Shown: positions 16,317 through 25,000 of the stretch, one piece after another
Layout of the letters: every line of letters starts with the position of its first letter
How positions within the stretch are numbered: the stretch's first letter is position 1
DNA from: Bacteroidales bacterium
Lineage (GTDB): Bacteria > Bacteroidota > Bacteroidia > Bacteroidales > JAADJA01
Direction: 5' to 3'
Length of the DNA stretch: 32,365 nt
NCBI GenBank assembly: GCA_016783885.1
Contig: JADHVR010000045.1
Span: forward strand, 1-32,365
Made by a program: the position numbers and the translations under genes
Notes under the pieces: generated by a model
Told to the model about the DNA's origin: nothing
What the model saw: only the letters and a program-made list of their open reading frames with translations
Database searches by the model: none

Positions 16317-16619
16317 TTAAACAAAATCTTTTATGCTGTTGCAATCAGGAATGGCAACAAGAAAACTAACGATTGGTATTTCGGGAAACCCAACGGAATC
16401 CAAACGTGTATGTTCTTTTATATTCACACGATTGAAAGTATCAATGGGTGTTTCAAACATACCCGGGATAATTACATTAAACTCAACAAGTGTATCTGTT
16501 GAGGATAATAGGTTATAAGTCGGTGTATTTGTTTCTGACGGGCAAAACTCCACCCAATCCTGTGAATTAATTGATAAGCTTATAAGCAGCATAATTGAAA
16601 TAATGGTTCTTGCTTTCAT
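16317..16619 (-). CDS. 100-residue secreted stub resembling a C25-peptidase propeptide N-terminus, copy B
   Basis: A paralogue of the ORF at 14559-14861, also exactly 100 residues. It has a signal peptide (MKARTIISIMLLISLSINS), the QDWVEFCPSE start, VEFNVIIPGMFETPI and EIPIVSFLVAIPDC, and then ends with unrelated residues (NSIKDFV). Both copies stop just after the VPEC/IPDC motif, so the truncation predates the tandem duplication. It begins 11 bp after the broken unit C gene and ends 27 bp before unit B. No catalytic residues are present. A leader or decoy role is possible but unsupported. Confidence 0.6.
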   Translation of the reverse strand: MKARTIISIMLLISLSINSQDWVEFCPSETNTPTYNLLSSTDTLVEFNVIIPGMFETPIDTFNRVNIKEHTRLDSVGFPEIPIVSFLVAIPDCNSIKDFV

Positions 16620-16630
16620 TGTTTTTAAAT

Positions 16631-18034
16631 TTAATGGTTTATGATAATTTTTTTCGTTTGTGATTGTTCAGGGGTACTCATTTTTAAGAAATAGATTCCA
16701 TTTGGCAAATCATTTACTGGCAAAGAAATCGGACTTTTCGCATTCTCTTTTAAATTAAGTAATCTAACCAACTCTCCTTGTGAATTATATATGCAAATAT
16801 CTATAGTCCTGTTTAGATTGGTTTTAATAGAAATATTTATTTGATCAGAAACAGGATTTGGATAGATATGAATTTCTTTATTTATATTTTCAACTAAATT
16901 AGTATTTGTCAAATCATCCACATGAATATAATCATACCTGACACCATAGTCCTGAATTACTCCTCCTGCCCCGGTTATTGAAAGCTTAACCGTGTAATAT
17001 CCTGTGTCTTGGTAACTATGTATTGGGTTTTGTTCGTAAGAATCTATTGTCCCATCATTGTCAAAATCCCATTCATACTCTAAAATATCCCCAACGGAAA
17101 AATTTGTAAACTCAACAGGAGTGGTTAGATGCAATTCTTTGTCAATTGTTGAAAAATTAGCTAACACCGGCTCATCCCCTTTAGCAAATGGATGAAACAC
17201 CTCGAATGTTTTTCCATAATCGCTTGATTGATATATATATATATGCTGAGATTCATAAAATTGATCAAAATAGGTATATAGAATATAGAATTCACCTTCA
17301 GTTTTTCCGCCTTCAATGCCAGTTATATAATTTTCAGCAAGATTGAAAGTGTCAACAGATTGATAACTGTTGAAAAAATCGTTGCTTATCCATAACTTAC
17401 TTTCAGTGAAATCAAACATATAAATGACACCGGAATTATATCCACCTGATAATTCAATATTTTCATACCAGGGATAATTCAATTTATGAATTAATTCTAC
17501 ACTATCAAATTTGTTAAAACTTCTAAAAAAATAAATAGTATCTGCAACTGTAACTTTTTTTGAGAGATTATAAATTATATCCTCATTCATTCTATCAATT
17601 GTTGTGTTTTTAGAACTACCAAAATAACCAATTGATGAATGGTATATAAAATTGACACCAAAATCTTCACTGTGCCTTCCAGCTGAAGAAAAGATATGCC
17701 CCGGAATTATCCCGCTATTGATATTTGCACTTACATCTGTATTTTAAAATTCCCAACTATAGGCATTGCCATAATTAGTAGAATAATAAAGGCTGATAGG
17801 ATAGGTATAGCAATATATTCCGCCGGGAGTTATGTCGGCAGCAATAGTAATTATATTTTTAATACTATCCATACAAACTGCTGTTACTCCAAAATCAATT
17901 GAGTAATAGAGACCATCAGTAGTGTGGGTTGGTCCTAAAAAGTATATTTCACCAATGTCGGGACCTCTTGAAATTTTTTGTGAGAAAGAAACTATGCTTG
18001 AGAGAAGTAACAAAATAAGTACAAGATTTTTCAT
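16631..18034 (-). pseudogene. Secreted propeller/PKD/T9SS protein, unit C, interrupted by one in-frame stop
   Basis: The reading frame from the ATG at 18034 (signal peptide MKNLVLILLLLSSIVSFS, then RGPDIGEIYFLG) runs to a TAA at 17744-17746. It then continues in the same frame without a frameshift to the stop at 16631, giving 467 codons, close to unit B's 471. Aligned to unit B (SWIYKNSDI), unit C reads SWEF-stop-NTDV, so the stop replaces a Lys codon and AAA to TAA is the simplest change. The downstream part (blades, PKD, and a T9SS end with YPNPVSDQI and KKIIINH) is intact. A second ATG at 17590 could give a 319-residue product, but without a signal peptide it would not be exported. Most likely a recent pseudogene; sequencing error should be excluded. 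Confidence 0.75.
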
Positions 18035-18070
18035 AATAAATTGGTTTTACTATTAAGGATTTAAAATTAA

Positions 18071-18078
18071 CAAAAATA
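18071..18078 (-). promoter_or_regulatory. Candidate -7 element upstream of the T9SS array
   Basis: On the minus strand this reads TATTTTTG, matching TAnnTTTG, 37 bp before the unit C ATG and just after the nuoG-like stop. No -33 TTG is obvious at the expected distance. If real, the secreted-protein array has its own promoter inside the redox gene series. Confidence 0.35.
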
Positions 18079-18086
18079 TTTATACA

Positions 18087-20669
18087 TTATCCTTTTTCTA
18101 TTTTAACATTAATATAACCTCTATCTAAGCTCAACCCCTTACCAAAAAGATAGAGATGTTCCCATACAGGTTTAAAAAATGCCGTTTTCCCAATTAAATC
18201 CGACATTATTTTAATGCGTTGCTTCGATTTTCCAAATTCAGTAGTAAGCATCACGTTATCTCCATCCTTAATATTCAGATGACCTGCAAGTTCGGGTGAA
18301 ACACAAAGAATCCCTTCTTCCCTTATTACTTTCATATCAGGAATTAAGGCTGATAATATATTCCCCATATAATGAAAGCAGTTTGGTTCAATAATAAGTG
18401 AAACGGGAAATTTATCAGTTTTCCCGGATACCGCAAGACTAACGGGCAATACTTTATTCTGATTTTTGGCAGCAGATGAGTTTTTCAGGTCAATAAATGA
18501 TTTAACCTCAGTAAATATGTCAGATGTTTTTTTATAGTTAAATCCTTTCTCTGACATCTTCCCTGCAATCTCAGAAATTACTTCCCATGTGTAATGGATT
18601 CCTTCTAACGGATGAATTACCGGATTTATCTTTTTTAATTCGCCTTCAATATTTATTGCGTGTCCTTCAACTTCTGTGAAACCGGTTAATGGCAGGAATA
18701 CGTCAGCATATTTCGATGTTTCGGTCAGGAACATATTTTGCTGAACAAAAAATTCTAACCCTGATAAATTCGTGTGTGCCGGTATATCTCCGATTACATA
18801 CATGGAGGTAATTCCATCTTCTGAAATATTATTGACCATTTCATCGGCTGAAACACCACCGGTATTGCCGAGCTTTGTATTCCAATTATCCGACCATTTG
18901 TTTATCAACGCCTTGTCGTCCACTTCATCAAATCCTCCAAGATAATCAGGATGCATTCCAGCTAAAGTGGCTCCGTAGCGATTGCCTTCATCAAGTAAGA
19001 ATAGAATTTGACATCGGGCAGATTTTTTCATCATAAGTTTCAGATTGAGCAGTGTTTTAAAATTGGATAAGTTATCCGCAGTTCTTAATACATTGTCGCC
19101 AACCATTATTATCAGGTTATGCGATTTCAGTAAAGAAGCAGAGATGTCTTTTATCTCCTTCACGGAAACACCGCAATCTTCCACAGCCTTTTTAATGTTA
19201 AAATTCTTCAGGAAGCCGGAAATCTCTTTTGAAATTTTATTTTTATTCCGGGTAATTAATTCTGACAAAAGCAATAACAGGAAAGAAAGTTCTTTTCCCG
19301 GCTGATAAATAACATATTTATTTGAGAAATTGTATGTTTTGTTATAGTGGTTGTTTGCAACAATAACCAGTTTTCCTGCCTTATATGATTTTCTGATACG
19401 ATTTTCGATAATAGGATGAGATATATCACAATTTGCTCCGATAATAAAAATCGTTTCAGCTTTTAAAATATCATCTATTTGAACAGGAGGAAAAACAGAA
19501 TGAAATTCATGAATTTTTTTCAGCAATGTTTTATTCGGATATCCTGAAAGCAAATCCACATTATTCGACCTCATAACTTTACAGGTAAATTTTTGAAGGA
19601 TATAGTTATTTTCAATCGAATCCTGAGCTGATCCTATGAGTCCGAACCGGTTTCCGCGATAACCTTCAAGGTTGTCTGCCGAATACTTTAAAGCTTTTTC
19701 CCAGGTTACTTCAATCCATTTATTATCTTTTTTAATAAGAGGTTTCCGTATTCTATCGGGATGATGGGTAATGTCGCCCGGAACAAATTTACCCCGAACG
19801 CATAGTTGTAACGGTTCTGTTCTTTTACCCGGTTCAGGTCCAACATTTATTATCCTGTTGCCTTTTGTGTTAATATTCATAGTGCATGCAATCGAACAGA
19901 AAGGGCAGGTTGTTCTAATTGATTTATCAGCAACACCAACCCACTGACCCATCTTTTCTGAAATAGACCCGGTTGGACATACGTCAACACAAGCGCCACA
20001 ATATTCACAACCGGCATCTTTCTGAGATTCACCAAATGCAGTACCAACTATCGAAGAATTTCCGCGCTGAACAAACGCTAATACCTCACTGTACCGTTCC
20101 TCATTACATATCCTTACACAGCGTCCGCATAGAACACACAGGTTATAATCCAGTTCATAGAACGGATTATCTTTTATGGGTTTAATATTCCTGTAAGTTA
20201 TCGGAAACCTGACGTCTTTCAATTCAAGATAATCAACTAAATCCTGCAATTCACAATTTCCATTGTTGGTGCAAAAGTTACAACCTGTTGTAATACTGAC
20301 CTTTCTAATTGTGTGCATAAAATCCGCACAATTCTCTTTGTCTTTACATATAAGACAGGTAAAGGGGTGTTCTGAAAGGACAAGCTCAAGAATTTCTTGT
20401 CTAAGCTCCTGCAGTTCGGATGATTTGGTTGTAACCTCCATTCCCTGGCTTACAGGAGTAGTGCAGGCAGTAGGAAATCCCCGCGTGTTTTTTATCTCGA
20501 CTATGCAGAGGCGACAGCCTCCATAATTTTTAAGTTTATCTAAGTAGCAAAGGGTTGGTATATAAATGTCGGCTTTCCGGGCAGCCTGAAGCACTGTAGA
20601 ACCTTCCGGAACTCTAACTTGCTTTCCGTCAATTTTTATTGTAATATTTTGTGTTTTTTGAATACTCAT
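18087..20669 (-). CDS. NuoG/FdhA-like iron-sulfur molybdopterin-family subunit without the catalytic Cys/Sec
   Basis: An 860-residue protein from the ATG at 20669; an upstream TTG at 20729 would overlap the preceding gene and adds residues before the conserved start. In order it has a complex-I-type [2Fe-2S] domain (Cys41, 52, 55, 69), the His-Cys3 cluster HPFTCLICKDKENC, and a TGCNFCTNNGNCELQ motif. Two [4Fe-4S] clusters follow near 177-240 (CVLCGRCVRIC, CEYCGACVDVC), then a molybdopterin-oxidoreductase domain with its own cluster (CPFCSIAC near 252) and a C-terminal molydop-binding domain. Near residue 370, where formate dehydrogenases have a Cys or Sec followed by His, this protein reads SNNVDLLSGYP, so formate oxidation is unlikely. 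With the NuoE/F-like partners upstream it should form a soluble NADH-linked electron-transfer or bifurcating complex (HydABC/Bfu-like). The terminal acceptor is unknown. Confidence 0.82.
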   Translation of the reverse strand: MSIQKTQNITIKIDGKQVRVPEGSTVLQAARKADIYIPTLCYLDKLKNYGGCRLCIVEIKNTRGFPTACTTPVSQGMEVTTKSSELQELRQEILELVLSEHPFTCLICKDKENCADFMHTIRKVSITTGCNFCTNNGNCELQDLVDYLELKDVRFPITYRNIKPIKDNPFYELDYNLCVLCGRCVRICNEERYSEVLAFVQRGNSSIVGTAFGESQKDAGCEYCGACVDVCPTGSISEKMGQWVGVADKSIRTTCPFCSIACTMNINTKGNRIINVGPEPGKRTEPLQLCVRGKFVPGDITHHPDRIRKPLIKKDNKWIEVTWEKALKYSADNLEGYRGNRFGLIGSAQDSIENNYILQKFTCKVMRSNNVDLLSGYPNKTLLKKIHEFHSVFPPVQIDDILKAETIFIIGANCDISHPIIENRIRKSYKAGKLVIVANNHYNKTYNFSNKYVIYQPGKELSFLLLLLSELITRNKNKISKEISGFLKNFNIKKAVEDCGVSVKEIKDISASLLKSHNLIIMVGDNVLRTADNLSNFKTLLNLKLMMKKSARCQILFLLDEGNRYGATLAGMHPDYLGGFDEVDDKALINKWSDNWNTKLGNTGGVSADEMVNNISEDGITSMYVIGDIPAHTNLSGLEFFVQQNMFLTETSKYADVFLPLTGFTEVEGHAINIEGELKKINPVIHPLEGIHYTWEVISEIAGKMSEKGFNYKKTSDIFTEVKSFIDLKNSSAAKNQNKVLPVSLAVSGKTDKFPVSLIIEPNCFHYMGNILSALIPDMKVIREEGILCVSPELAGHLNIKDGDNVMLTTEFGKSKQRIKIMSDLIGKTAFFKPVWEHLYLFGKGLSLDRGYINVKIEKG

Positions 20670-20721
20670 AAGAACCAGATGGATGGTACTGTATTTAATT
20701 TTAATAATTTCTCGCAAACAA

Positions 20722-22611
20722 CTACTCAATTATAATAGCATCACCGGCAATTGCATCAAAGCGGCATATTTCGTAGCAAGCCCTGCATTTGATACATTTT
20801 TCAGGATCGAGATTATGCGGCTCGCTTCTTGGCCCTGAAATGGCTTGTGCCGGGCAAACTTCGACACAGCGCTGGCAACCGGTACATTTTTCTTTTATAA
20901 CCCTGTAAACTACAAGGTCTCTGCATACAGCAGCCGGGCATCTTTTTTTATCAATATGTGCTTCATACTCATCCTTAAAATATTTCAACGTAGTAAGTAC
21001 AGGATTCGGAGCTGTCTGACCCAGTCCGCACAATGAACCCTTTTTTACGGTATCAGCCAGACTTTCCAGGATGCTGATATCTTCCATATTGCCTTTGCCC
21101 TCAGTAATTCTCTCAAGTATCTCAACCATTTTTCGCGTTCCTATACGACAAGGTGTGCATTTACCACAGCTCTCCTGGCTTGTAAATCTGAGGAAATACT
21201 TGGCAATATCAACCATACACGAATGTTCATCCATAACTATTAATCCACCCGACCCCATTATTGATCCGGCTTCTGTAAGCGACTCATAGTCTATCGGCAG
21301 GTCTAAGAACTCTTTCGACAAACATCCACCTGACGGACCTCCTGTCTGTACAGCTTTAAACGGTTTTAGTGTTCCACCCCCTATATCAAAAATTATTTCA
21401 CGAAGGGTTGTCCCGAGAGGCACTTCAATTAACCCTGTTCTTCTTACTTTCCCAACTAATGCAAAAGTCTTTGTTCCCTTACTTTTTTCAGTTCCAAATC
21501 CCGAATACCATTTTCCTCCCTTACGCAAAATATTTGGTACTGTACCCAGGGTTTCAACATTATTGATATTGGTTGGTTTTCCGTTAAGTCCCGAAACAGC
21601 CGGAAATGGCGGTCTGTTGCGGGGCATCCCCCTTTCACCTTCGATTGAGGCAATAAGGGCTGTTTCTTCACCACAAACAAATGCACCGGCTCCTTCTTTC
21701 AATTTTACCTCAAAGTCAAAACCACTATCCAGAATATTTTTCCCTAACAAGCCAGTTTTTTGCATCTGATTTATCGCAATTTTCAACCTGTGGATTGCTA
21801 AAGGATATTCTGCCCTGATATAAATATATCCATAATTGGATCCAATCGCATAAGCTGCTATCAGCATACCTTCAAGCAATGCAAACGGGTCTCCCTCAAT
21901 AAGAGAGCGATTCATAAAGGCGCCCGGGTCTCCTTCATCTGCATTACATATCAAATATTTCGGACTTCCTTTAGCCTCTCTGCAAAATTGCCACTTTTTA
22001 AAAGTCGGGAATCCGGCGCCTCCCCGTCCCCTTAATCCGGCTATCTTTACTTCCTCAATGACGCCCTCGGGACCTTTATTAAAAGCATTTATCAAACCCT
22101 GGAACCCGTCCCGCGCAATATAATGTTTAATATTCTCAGGATCAACAATGCCACAGTTACGCAGGACTATCCGTTTTTGATTTTTTAACATAGGAATGCT
22201 CCAGAACGATTTTATTCCGTCAAATTCTTCAACCTGCTCACCAAGATGACCCAGGGGCTTTAATTTTGCTTCACTCTTAATAATATATTCATTGATAATT
22301 TTTTCTGCCCTGTTTGCATCAACATTATTAAAACATAACCGGGGCTTCCCAGGCAATTTTATATCAAGAAATGGTTCCAGATAACATGGTCCGATACAGC
22401 CAACCTTGAGTAAATGAATTTTTTGTTTTAAGCCCGAAATATTCTTCTCAACTGCATTCCAAACTTCACCGGCGCCCGAGGCAATTCCGCAACTCCCCAT
22501 ACCGAGGTAAATGACAGGATCAGGGTTGCTTTGTAAAGCCTCCCACTGCTCAATGGCTTCTTGTTTTATATGTTTATATCGGGATTTCAAAGTTTTATTA
22601 AAATCATTCAT
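20722..22611 (-). CDS. nuoF: NuoF/HydB-like NADH-binding flavoprotein with N-terminal [2Fe-2S] and C-terminal 2x[4Fe-4S] domains
   Basis: A 629-residue protein. A thioredoxin-like [2Fe-2S] domain at the start (MGSCGIASGAG and VGCIGPC) has three of the usual four cysteines. The NuoF core carries FMN/NADH motifs: GLRGRGGAGFPT near 195, CNADEGDPGAFM, RAEYPLA and GAGAFVCGEETALI. The core's [4Fe-4S] site is SCGKCTPCRIG near 480 plus SLCGLGQ. The C-terminal extension has RCPAAVC and two ferredoxin-like clusters (CTGCQRCVEVCP, CIKCRACYEIC). This domain order is that of HydB/BfuB of electron-bifurcating complexes rather than respiratory NuoF, which lacks the ferredoxin tail. It oxidises or reduces NAD(H) in the cytoplasm. 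Its start overlaps the nuoE-like stop by 8 bp, which implies translational coupling. The symbol reflects family only. Confidence 0.88.
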   Translation of the reverse strand: MNDFNKTLKSRYKHIKQEAIEQWEALQSNPDPVIYLGMGSCGIASGAGEVWNAVEKNISGLKQKIHLLKVGCIGPCYLEPFLDIKLPGKPRLCFNNVDANRAEKIINEYIIKSEAKLKPLGHLGEQVEEFDGIKSFWSIPMLKNQKRIVLRNCGIVDPENIKHYIARDGFQGLINAFNKGPEGVIEEVKIAGLRGRGGAGFPTFKKWQFCREAKGSPKYLICNADEGDPGAFMNRSLIEGDPFALLEGMLIAAYAIGSNYGYIYIRAEYPLAIHRLKIAINQMQKTGLLGKNILDSGFDFEVKLKEGAGAFVCGEETALIASIEGERGMPRNRPPFPAVSGLNGKPTNINNVETLGTVPNILRKGGKWYSGFGTEKSKGTKTFALVGKVRRTGLIEVPLGTTLREIIFDIGGGTLKPFKAVQTGGPSGGCLSKEFLDLPIDYESLTEAGSIMGSGGLIVMDEHSCMVDIAKYFLRFTSQESCGKCTPCRIGTRKMVEILERITEGKGNMEDISILESLADTVKKGSLCGLGQTAPNPVLTTLKYFKDEYEAHIDKKRCPAAVCRDLVVYRVIKEKCTGCQRCVEVCPAQAISGPRSEPHNLDPEKCIKCRACYEICRFDAIAGDAIIIE

Positions 22612-23056
22612 ATTTGCTCAATACTTCTCTGAGTTTGATTACAGACATACGGCTATGAATATTATTATTAACCATCATCACCGGGGCTAATGCACAACAG
22701 CCCAGGCAAGCTACCCTCCCCAGGTCAAATCTTCTGTCTTCAGTTGTTTCACCCGGTTTAATCCCTATTTCCAATTGTAGTGCATTTAATAAAAAATCAC
22801 CTCCCTGTACATGACAGGCAGTACCCAGACATATCTTTATTGAATTTCGGCCGGGGGGATTGAATCTAAATTGCGAATAAAAAGTAGCTACACCATAAAT
22901 CGTGCTTCTCGAAATCCTTAAATGCCTGGAAATTTTAACAATAGCTTCCTGCGAAATGTATCCTTCCTCTTTCTGAACCTCTTGAAGTATTGTAATCAGA
23001 CTTCCTTTGTCGTTAGAAGGATTTTGTTCAAGAATTGTATTTGTTGATCCTGGCAT
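22604..23056 (-). CDS. nuoE: NuoE/HydC-like [2Fe-2S] thioredoxin-fold subunit
   Basis: A 150-residue protein with the NuoE family layout. An N-terminal helical part (LITILQEVQKEEGYISQEAI) leads to IYGVATFYSQFRF. The [2Fe-2S] ligands lie in CLGTACHVQG and ACLGCCALAPV. It transfers electrons within the NuoE/F-type module next to the flavin subunit. It is the first gene of the minus-strand redox set, and its promoter should lie in the 23057-23248 spacer shared with the divergent plus-strand set. Length and motifs are normal. Confidence 0.9.
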   Translation of the reverse strand: MPGSTNTILEQNPSNDKGSLITILQEVQKEEGYISQEAIVKISRHLRISRSTIYGVATFYSQFRFNPPGRNSIKICLGTACHVQGGDFLLNALQLEIGIKPGETTEDRRFDLGRVACLGCCALAPVMMVNNNIHSRMSVIKLREVLSKYE

Positions 23057-23248
23057 TAACTATTAATAAATGTTACTGTATGAGTTAGTTAATTCAATAT
23101 TTAATTAAAAACTAAAAAAATTAACCGTATAAAAATACAGAATAAAAAAAACATAGCTTCGCAAATTAATTAAAAAATTCATATTATTGTACACATTTTA
23201 ATTGGAATGAATTTTAACTCATTAAATAACTGTTAAACTATTATTATT
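23057..23248. promoter_or_regulatory. Divergent control region between the two redox gene sets
   Basis: This 192-bp, very AT-rich spacer separates the nuoE-like start (minus) from the zinc-ribbon start (plus), so both promoters should lie here. It contains a small perfect hairpin GTAT-AAAA-ATAC and an AT-rich inverted repeat TTAATT/AATTAA, but no exact TAnnTTTG on either strand. A shared redox regulator is plausible but no known operator was recognised. Confidence 0.45.
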
Positions 23249-24103
23249 ATGGACGATATACTATTTGATTTTATATATTTGAATGTAAAATGTCCGTTAT
23301 GTGAAAAATCACTTATGGATGAAGATTTTCCGGTTGACGGAAGACCCGGGATAAAATTAATTATTAAAACAAAAAAAGGTACCGGGCTTATCAGGTTAAG
23401 CTCTATATACGAAAGCTATAATTACAGATGTGATGTTGAAATTCCTCTGAAAGAAATTGTACATTTTACCTGTCCTCATTGTAACAAAGAAATTACGAGC
23501 AGCAATGAATGTGAAACATGTGATGCTCCGATGACACCTCTATTATTAGATATCGGCGGGAAGGTCAGTATTTGTTCACGAGCCGGATGCAGTGGTCATT
23601 TTCTTGAATTTGATGATATTTCATTAGCATTGAAAAAACTTTATCATCTTGGCGATTTTAACGGACCATTGCCTGAAGGGCTTGTTGAAACAGATGAATC
23701 TAAAGAAATTATTGAATCCGGCTCATTTCTGCATACCTATTGTCCTCATTGTAAAAAAACAATATTAGAAAAAGGATTGGTGAAGCTGAAAGTTATAAGA
23801 GATGATGACGAAACAGGTTTTGTCTTTTTAAGTCCCTATCTGAATGTATTCACAACTAAATCAACAATGGTAATACCCGAAGACCAGGTTGTTAAAGACT
23901 TGAAATGTTTTCGTTGTAATACCAGCCTTATAGAAAAAGGGGAAAAATGCGGAGAATGTGGTTCACATGCTGCAAAAATCGCAATAAGTGCAAGAACAAA
24001 GCTTATAGATTTTTATTTATGTTCAAAAAAAGGATGCACATGGCATGGATTAAGCAAAGCCGACTTGCACGATATTGATTTGGAAGATAGTATGGAATGG
24101 TAG
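23249..24103 (+). CDS. Double zinc-ribbon protein 2 (two copies of the Cys-rich module), function unknown
   Basis: A 284-residue paralogue of the 9543-10421 protein with the same two-module plan. The first copy has CPLC (Cys15/18), CPHC, CETC and CSRAGCSGH; the second has CPHC, CFRC, CGEC and CSKKGCTWH. The LSPYLNVFTTKST segment and the closing WHGL are also shared. No signal peptide, membrane segment or recognised catalytic motif is present. It is the first gene of the plus-strand set and lies 69 bp before nfnA copy 2, so it is probably co-transcribed with Nfn and NuoE/F/G-like genes. Position and paralogy point to a structural or regulatory role with these flavoenzymes. Metal binding is strongly implied but the metal is not known. 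Confidence 0.8.
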   Translation: MDDILFDFIYLNVKCPLCEKSLMDEDFPVDGRPGIKLIIKTKKGTGLIRLSSIYESYNYRCDVEIPLKEIVHFTCPHCNKEITSSNECETCDAPMTPLLLDIGGKVSICSRAGCSGHFLEFDDISLALKKLYHLGDFNGPLPEGLVETDESKEIIESGSFLHTYCPHCKKTILEKGLVKLKVIRDDDETGFVFLSPYLNVFTTKSTMVIPEDQVVKDLKCFRCNTSLIEKGEKCGECGSHAAKIAISARTKLIDFYLCSKKGCTWHGLSKADLHDIDLEDSMEW

Positions 24104-24107
24104 ATAT

Positions 24108-24133
24108 GGTTTAAGGTTTAGGGTTTGAAGTTT
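24108..24133. repeat. GGTTT-type short repeats before nfnA copy 2
   Basis: The 69-bp spacer begins with GGTTTAA-GGTTTAG-GGTTTGAAGTTT, a short-period repeat like those in many Bacteroidota spacers. Function unknown. Confidence 0.4.
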
Positions 24134-24172
24134 AATAGTAAAAAGTAAATAGAAAATATTCAATATCAAAAG

Positions 24173-24997
24173 ATGTTTCAGATTGTAAAAAAGCAGGAAA
24201 TGGCAAAAGGAACGATAATACGTTTTGATATTAGCGCTCCGAAGATTGCAAAAAAAATTAAAGCCGGACAATTTGTAATTATCAGAGTAAACGAAACAGG
24301 AGAAAGGATTCCCCTGACTGTTGCTGATAAAGATGACTTTGCAGGAATAATAACAATAATTTTTCAGGTTGTTGGGAAAACAACGGCATTAATGCGCTCA
24401 TTGAACGAAGGCGATATTTTAATGGATGTTGTTGGTCCGCTTGGAAGACCCGCTGAAGTTGAGAAAATGGGAACGGTTGTAATGGTAGGTGGCGGTACGG
24501 GTGTGGCTATTCTTTATCATGTTGCAAAAGCCTTTAAAGAAGCCGGCAATTATGTAATCGGTATTATGGGTGCACAAGAAAAAGATATGCTTATCCTGGA
24601 AAATGAAATGAGAGCTGTTTGTAATGAAATCGTTGTTACAACTGATGATGGCAGCTATGGCGAACGAGGATTTGTTACCCAGCCTTTGAAAAAATACCTT
24701 GAAGAAAGATTTGATATTAAGCTGATATATACTATCGGCCCGATTATTATGATGAAAAATGTTTGCAAACTGACAGAAAAATATAATGTCAAAACAATGG
24801 TCAGTTTAAACCCTATTATGATTGACGGGACAGGTATGTGCGGCGGATGCAGAGTAAAAGTTAATAATGAAACAAAATTTTGTTGCGTTGACGGTCCCGA
24901 TTTTATCGGACATGAAGTTGATTTTGAGGAGTTGATAAATAGAAATTCTCTTTATTTGAAACAAGAAAAGGATTCTTTGTTATATTCGATTAGATAA
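24173..24997 (+). CDS. nfnA: NfnA-type FAD/[2Fe-2S] oxidoreductase subunit, copy 2
   Basis: A 274-residue protein with canonical NfnA features. The FAD-binding ERIPLTVAD motif is present, along with the NAD-site loop VMVGGGTGVAILYH, GAQEKDMLILENEM, TTDDGSYGERGFVT, and a C-terminal [2Fe-2S] site in DGTGMCGGCR with the Cys of FCCVDGP. In NfnAB this subunit exchanges electrons with NAD(H). The partner is the zinc-ribbon/NfnB fusion 95 bp downstream. Compared with copy 1 its nucleotide-binding loop is standard, so the two Nfn complexes may differ in specificity or direction. Confidence 0.87.
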   Translation: MFQIVKKQEMAKGTIIRFDISAPKIAKKIKAGQFVIIRVNETGERIPLTVADKDDFAGIITIIFQVVGKTTALMRSLNEGDILMDVVGPLGRPAEVEKMGTVVMVGGGTGVAILYHVAKAFKEAGNYVIGIMGAQEKDMLILENEMRAVCNEIVVTTDDGSYGERGFVTQPLKKYLEERFDIKLIYTIGPIIMMKNVCKLTEKYNVKTMVSLNPIMIDGTGMCGGCRVKVNNETKFCCVDGPDFIGHEVDFEELINRNSLYLKQEKDSLLYSIR

Positions 24998-25000
24998 GAC

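Larger units (their letters stand above)
13061..18034 (-). repeat. Three-unit tandem array of T9SS secreted propeller genes (period about 1.76 kb)
   Basis: The three propeller genes start at 18034, 16289 and 14527, which are 1745 and 1762 bp apart. The two 100-residue stubs start at 16619 and 14861, 1758 bp apart. Parts of units B and C align without gaps at an offset of 1760 bp. The unit is therefore [stub + propeller gene], with the first (most upstream) propeller lacking a stub. The array lies between the nuoG-like gene and nfnA on the same strand. Confidence 0.8.

Noticed and set aside
16631-17590. Separate 319-residue gene starting at the ATG at 17590
   Set aside because: The same frame continues upstream to a homologous N-terminus through one TAA, and the short form would lack a signal peptide.
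13061-18034. CRISPR or other short-repeat array
   Set aside because: The periodicity is 1.76 kb and follows gene duplication; no short regularly spaced repeats with unique spacers exist.
18087-20669. Call as formate dehydrogenase alpha subunit
   Set aside because: The Cys/Sec-His active-site motif is absent, and the partners are NuoE/F-like; a NuoG-like electron-transfer subunit fits better.
20670-20729. Upstream TTG start for the nuoG-like gene
   Set aside because: It would add 20 residues before the conserved ferredoxin start and overlap the nuoF-like stop; the ATG at 20669 fits the family.
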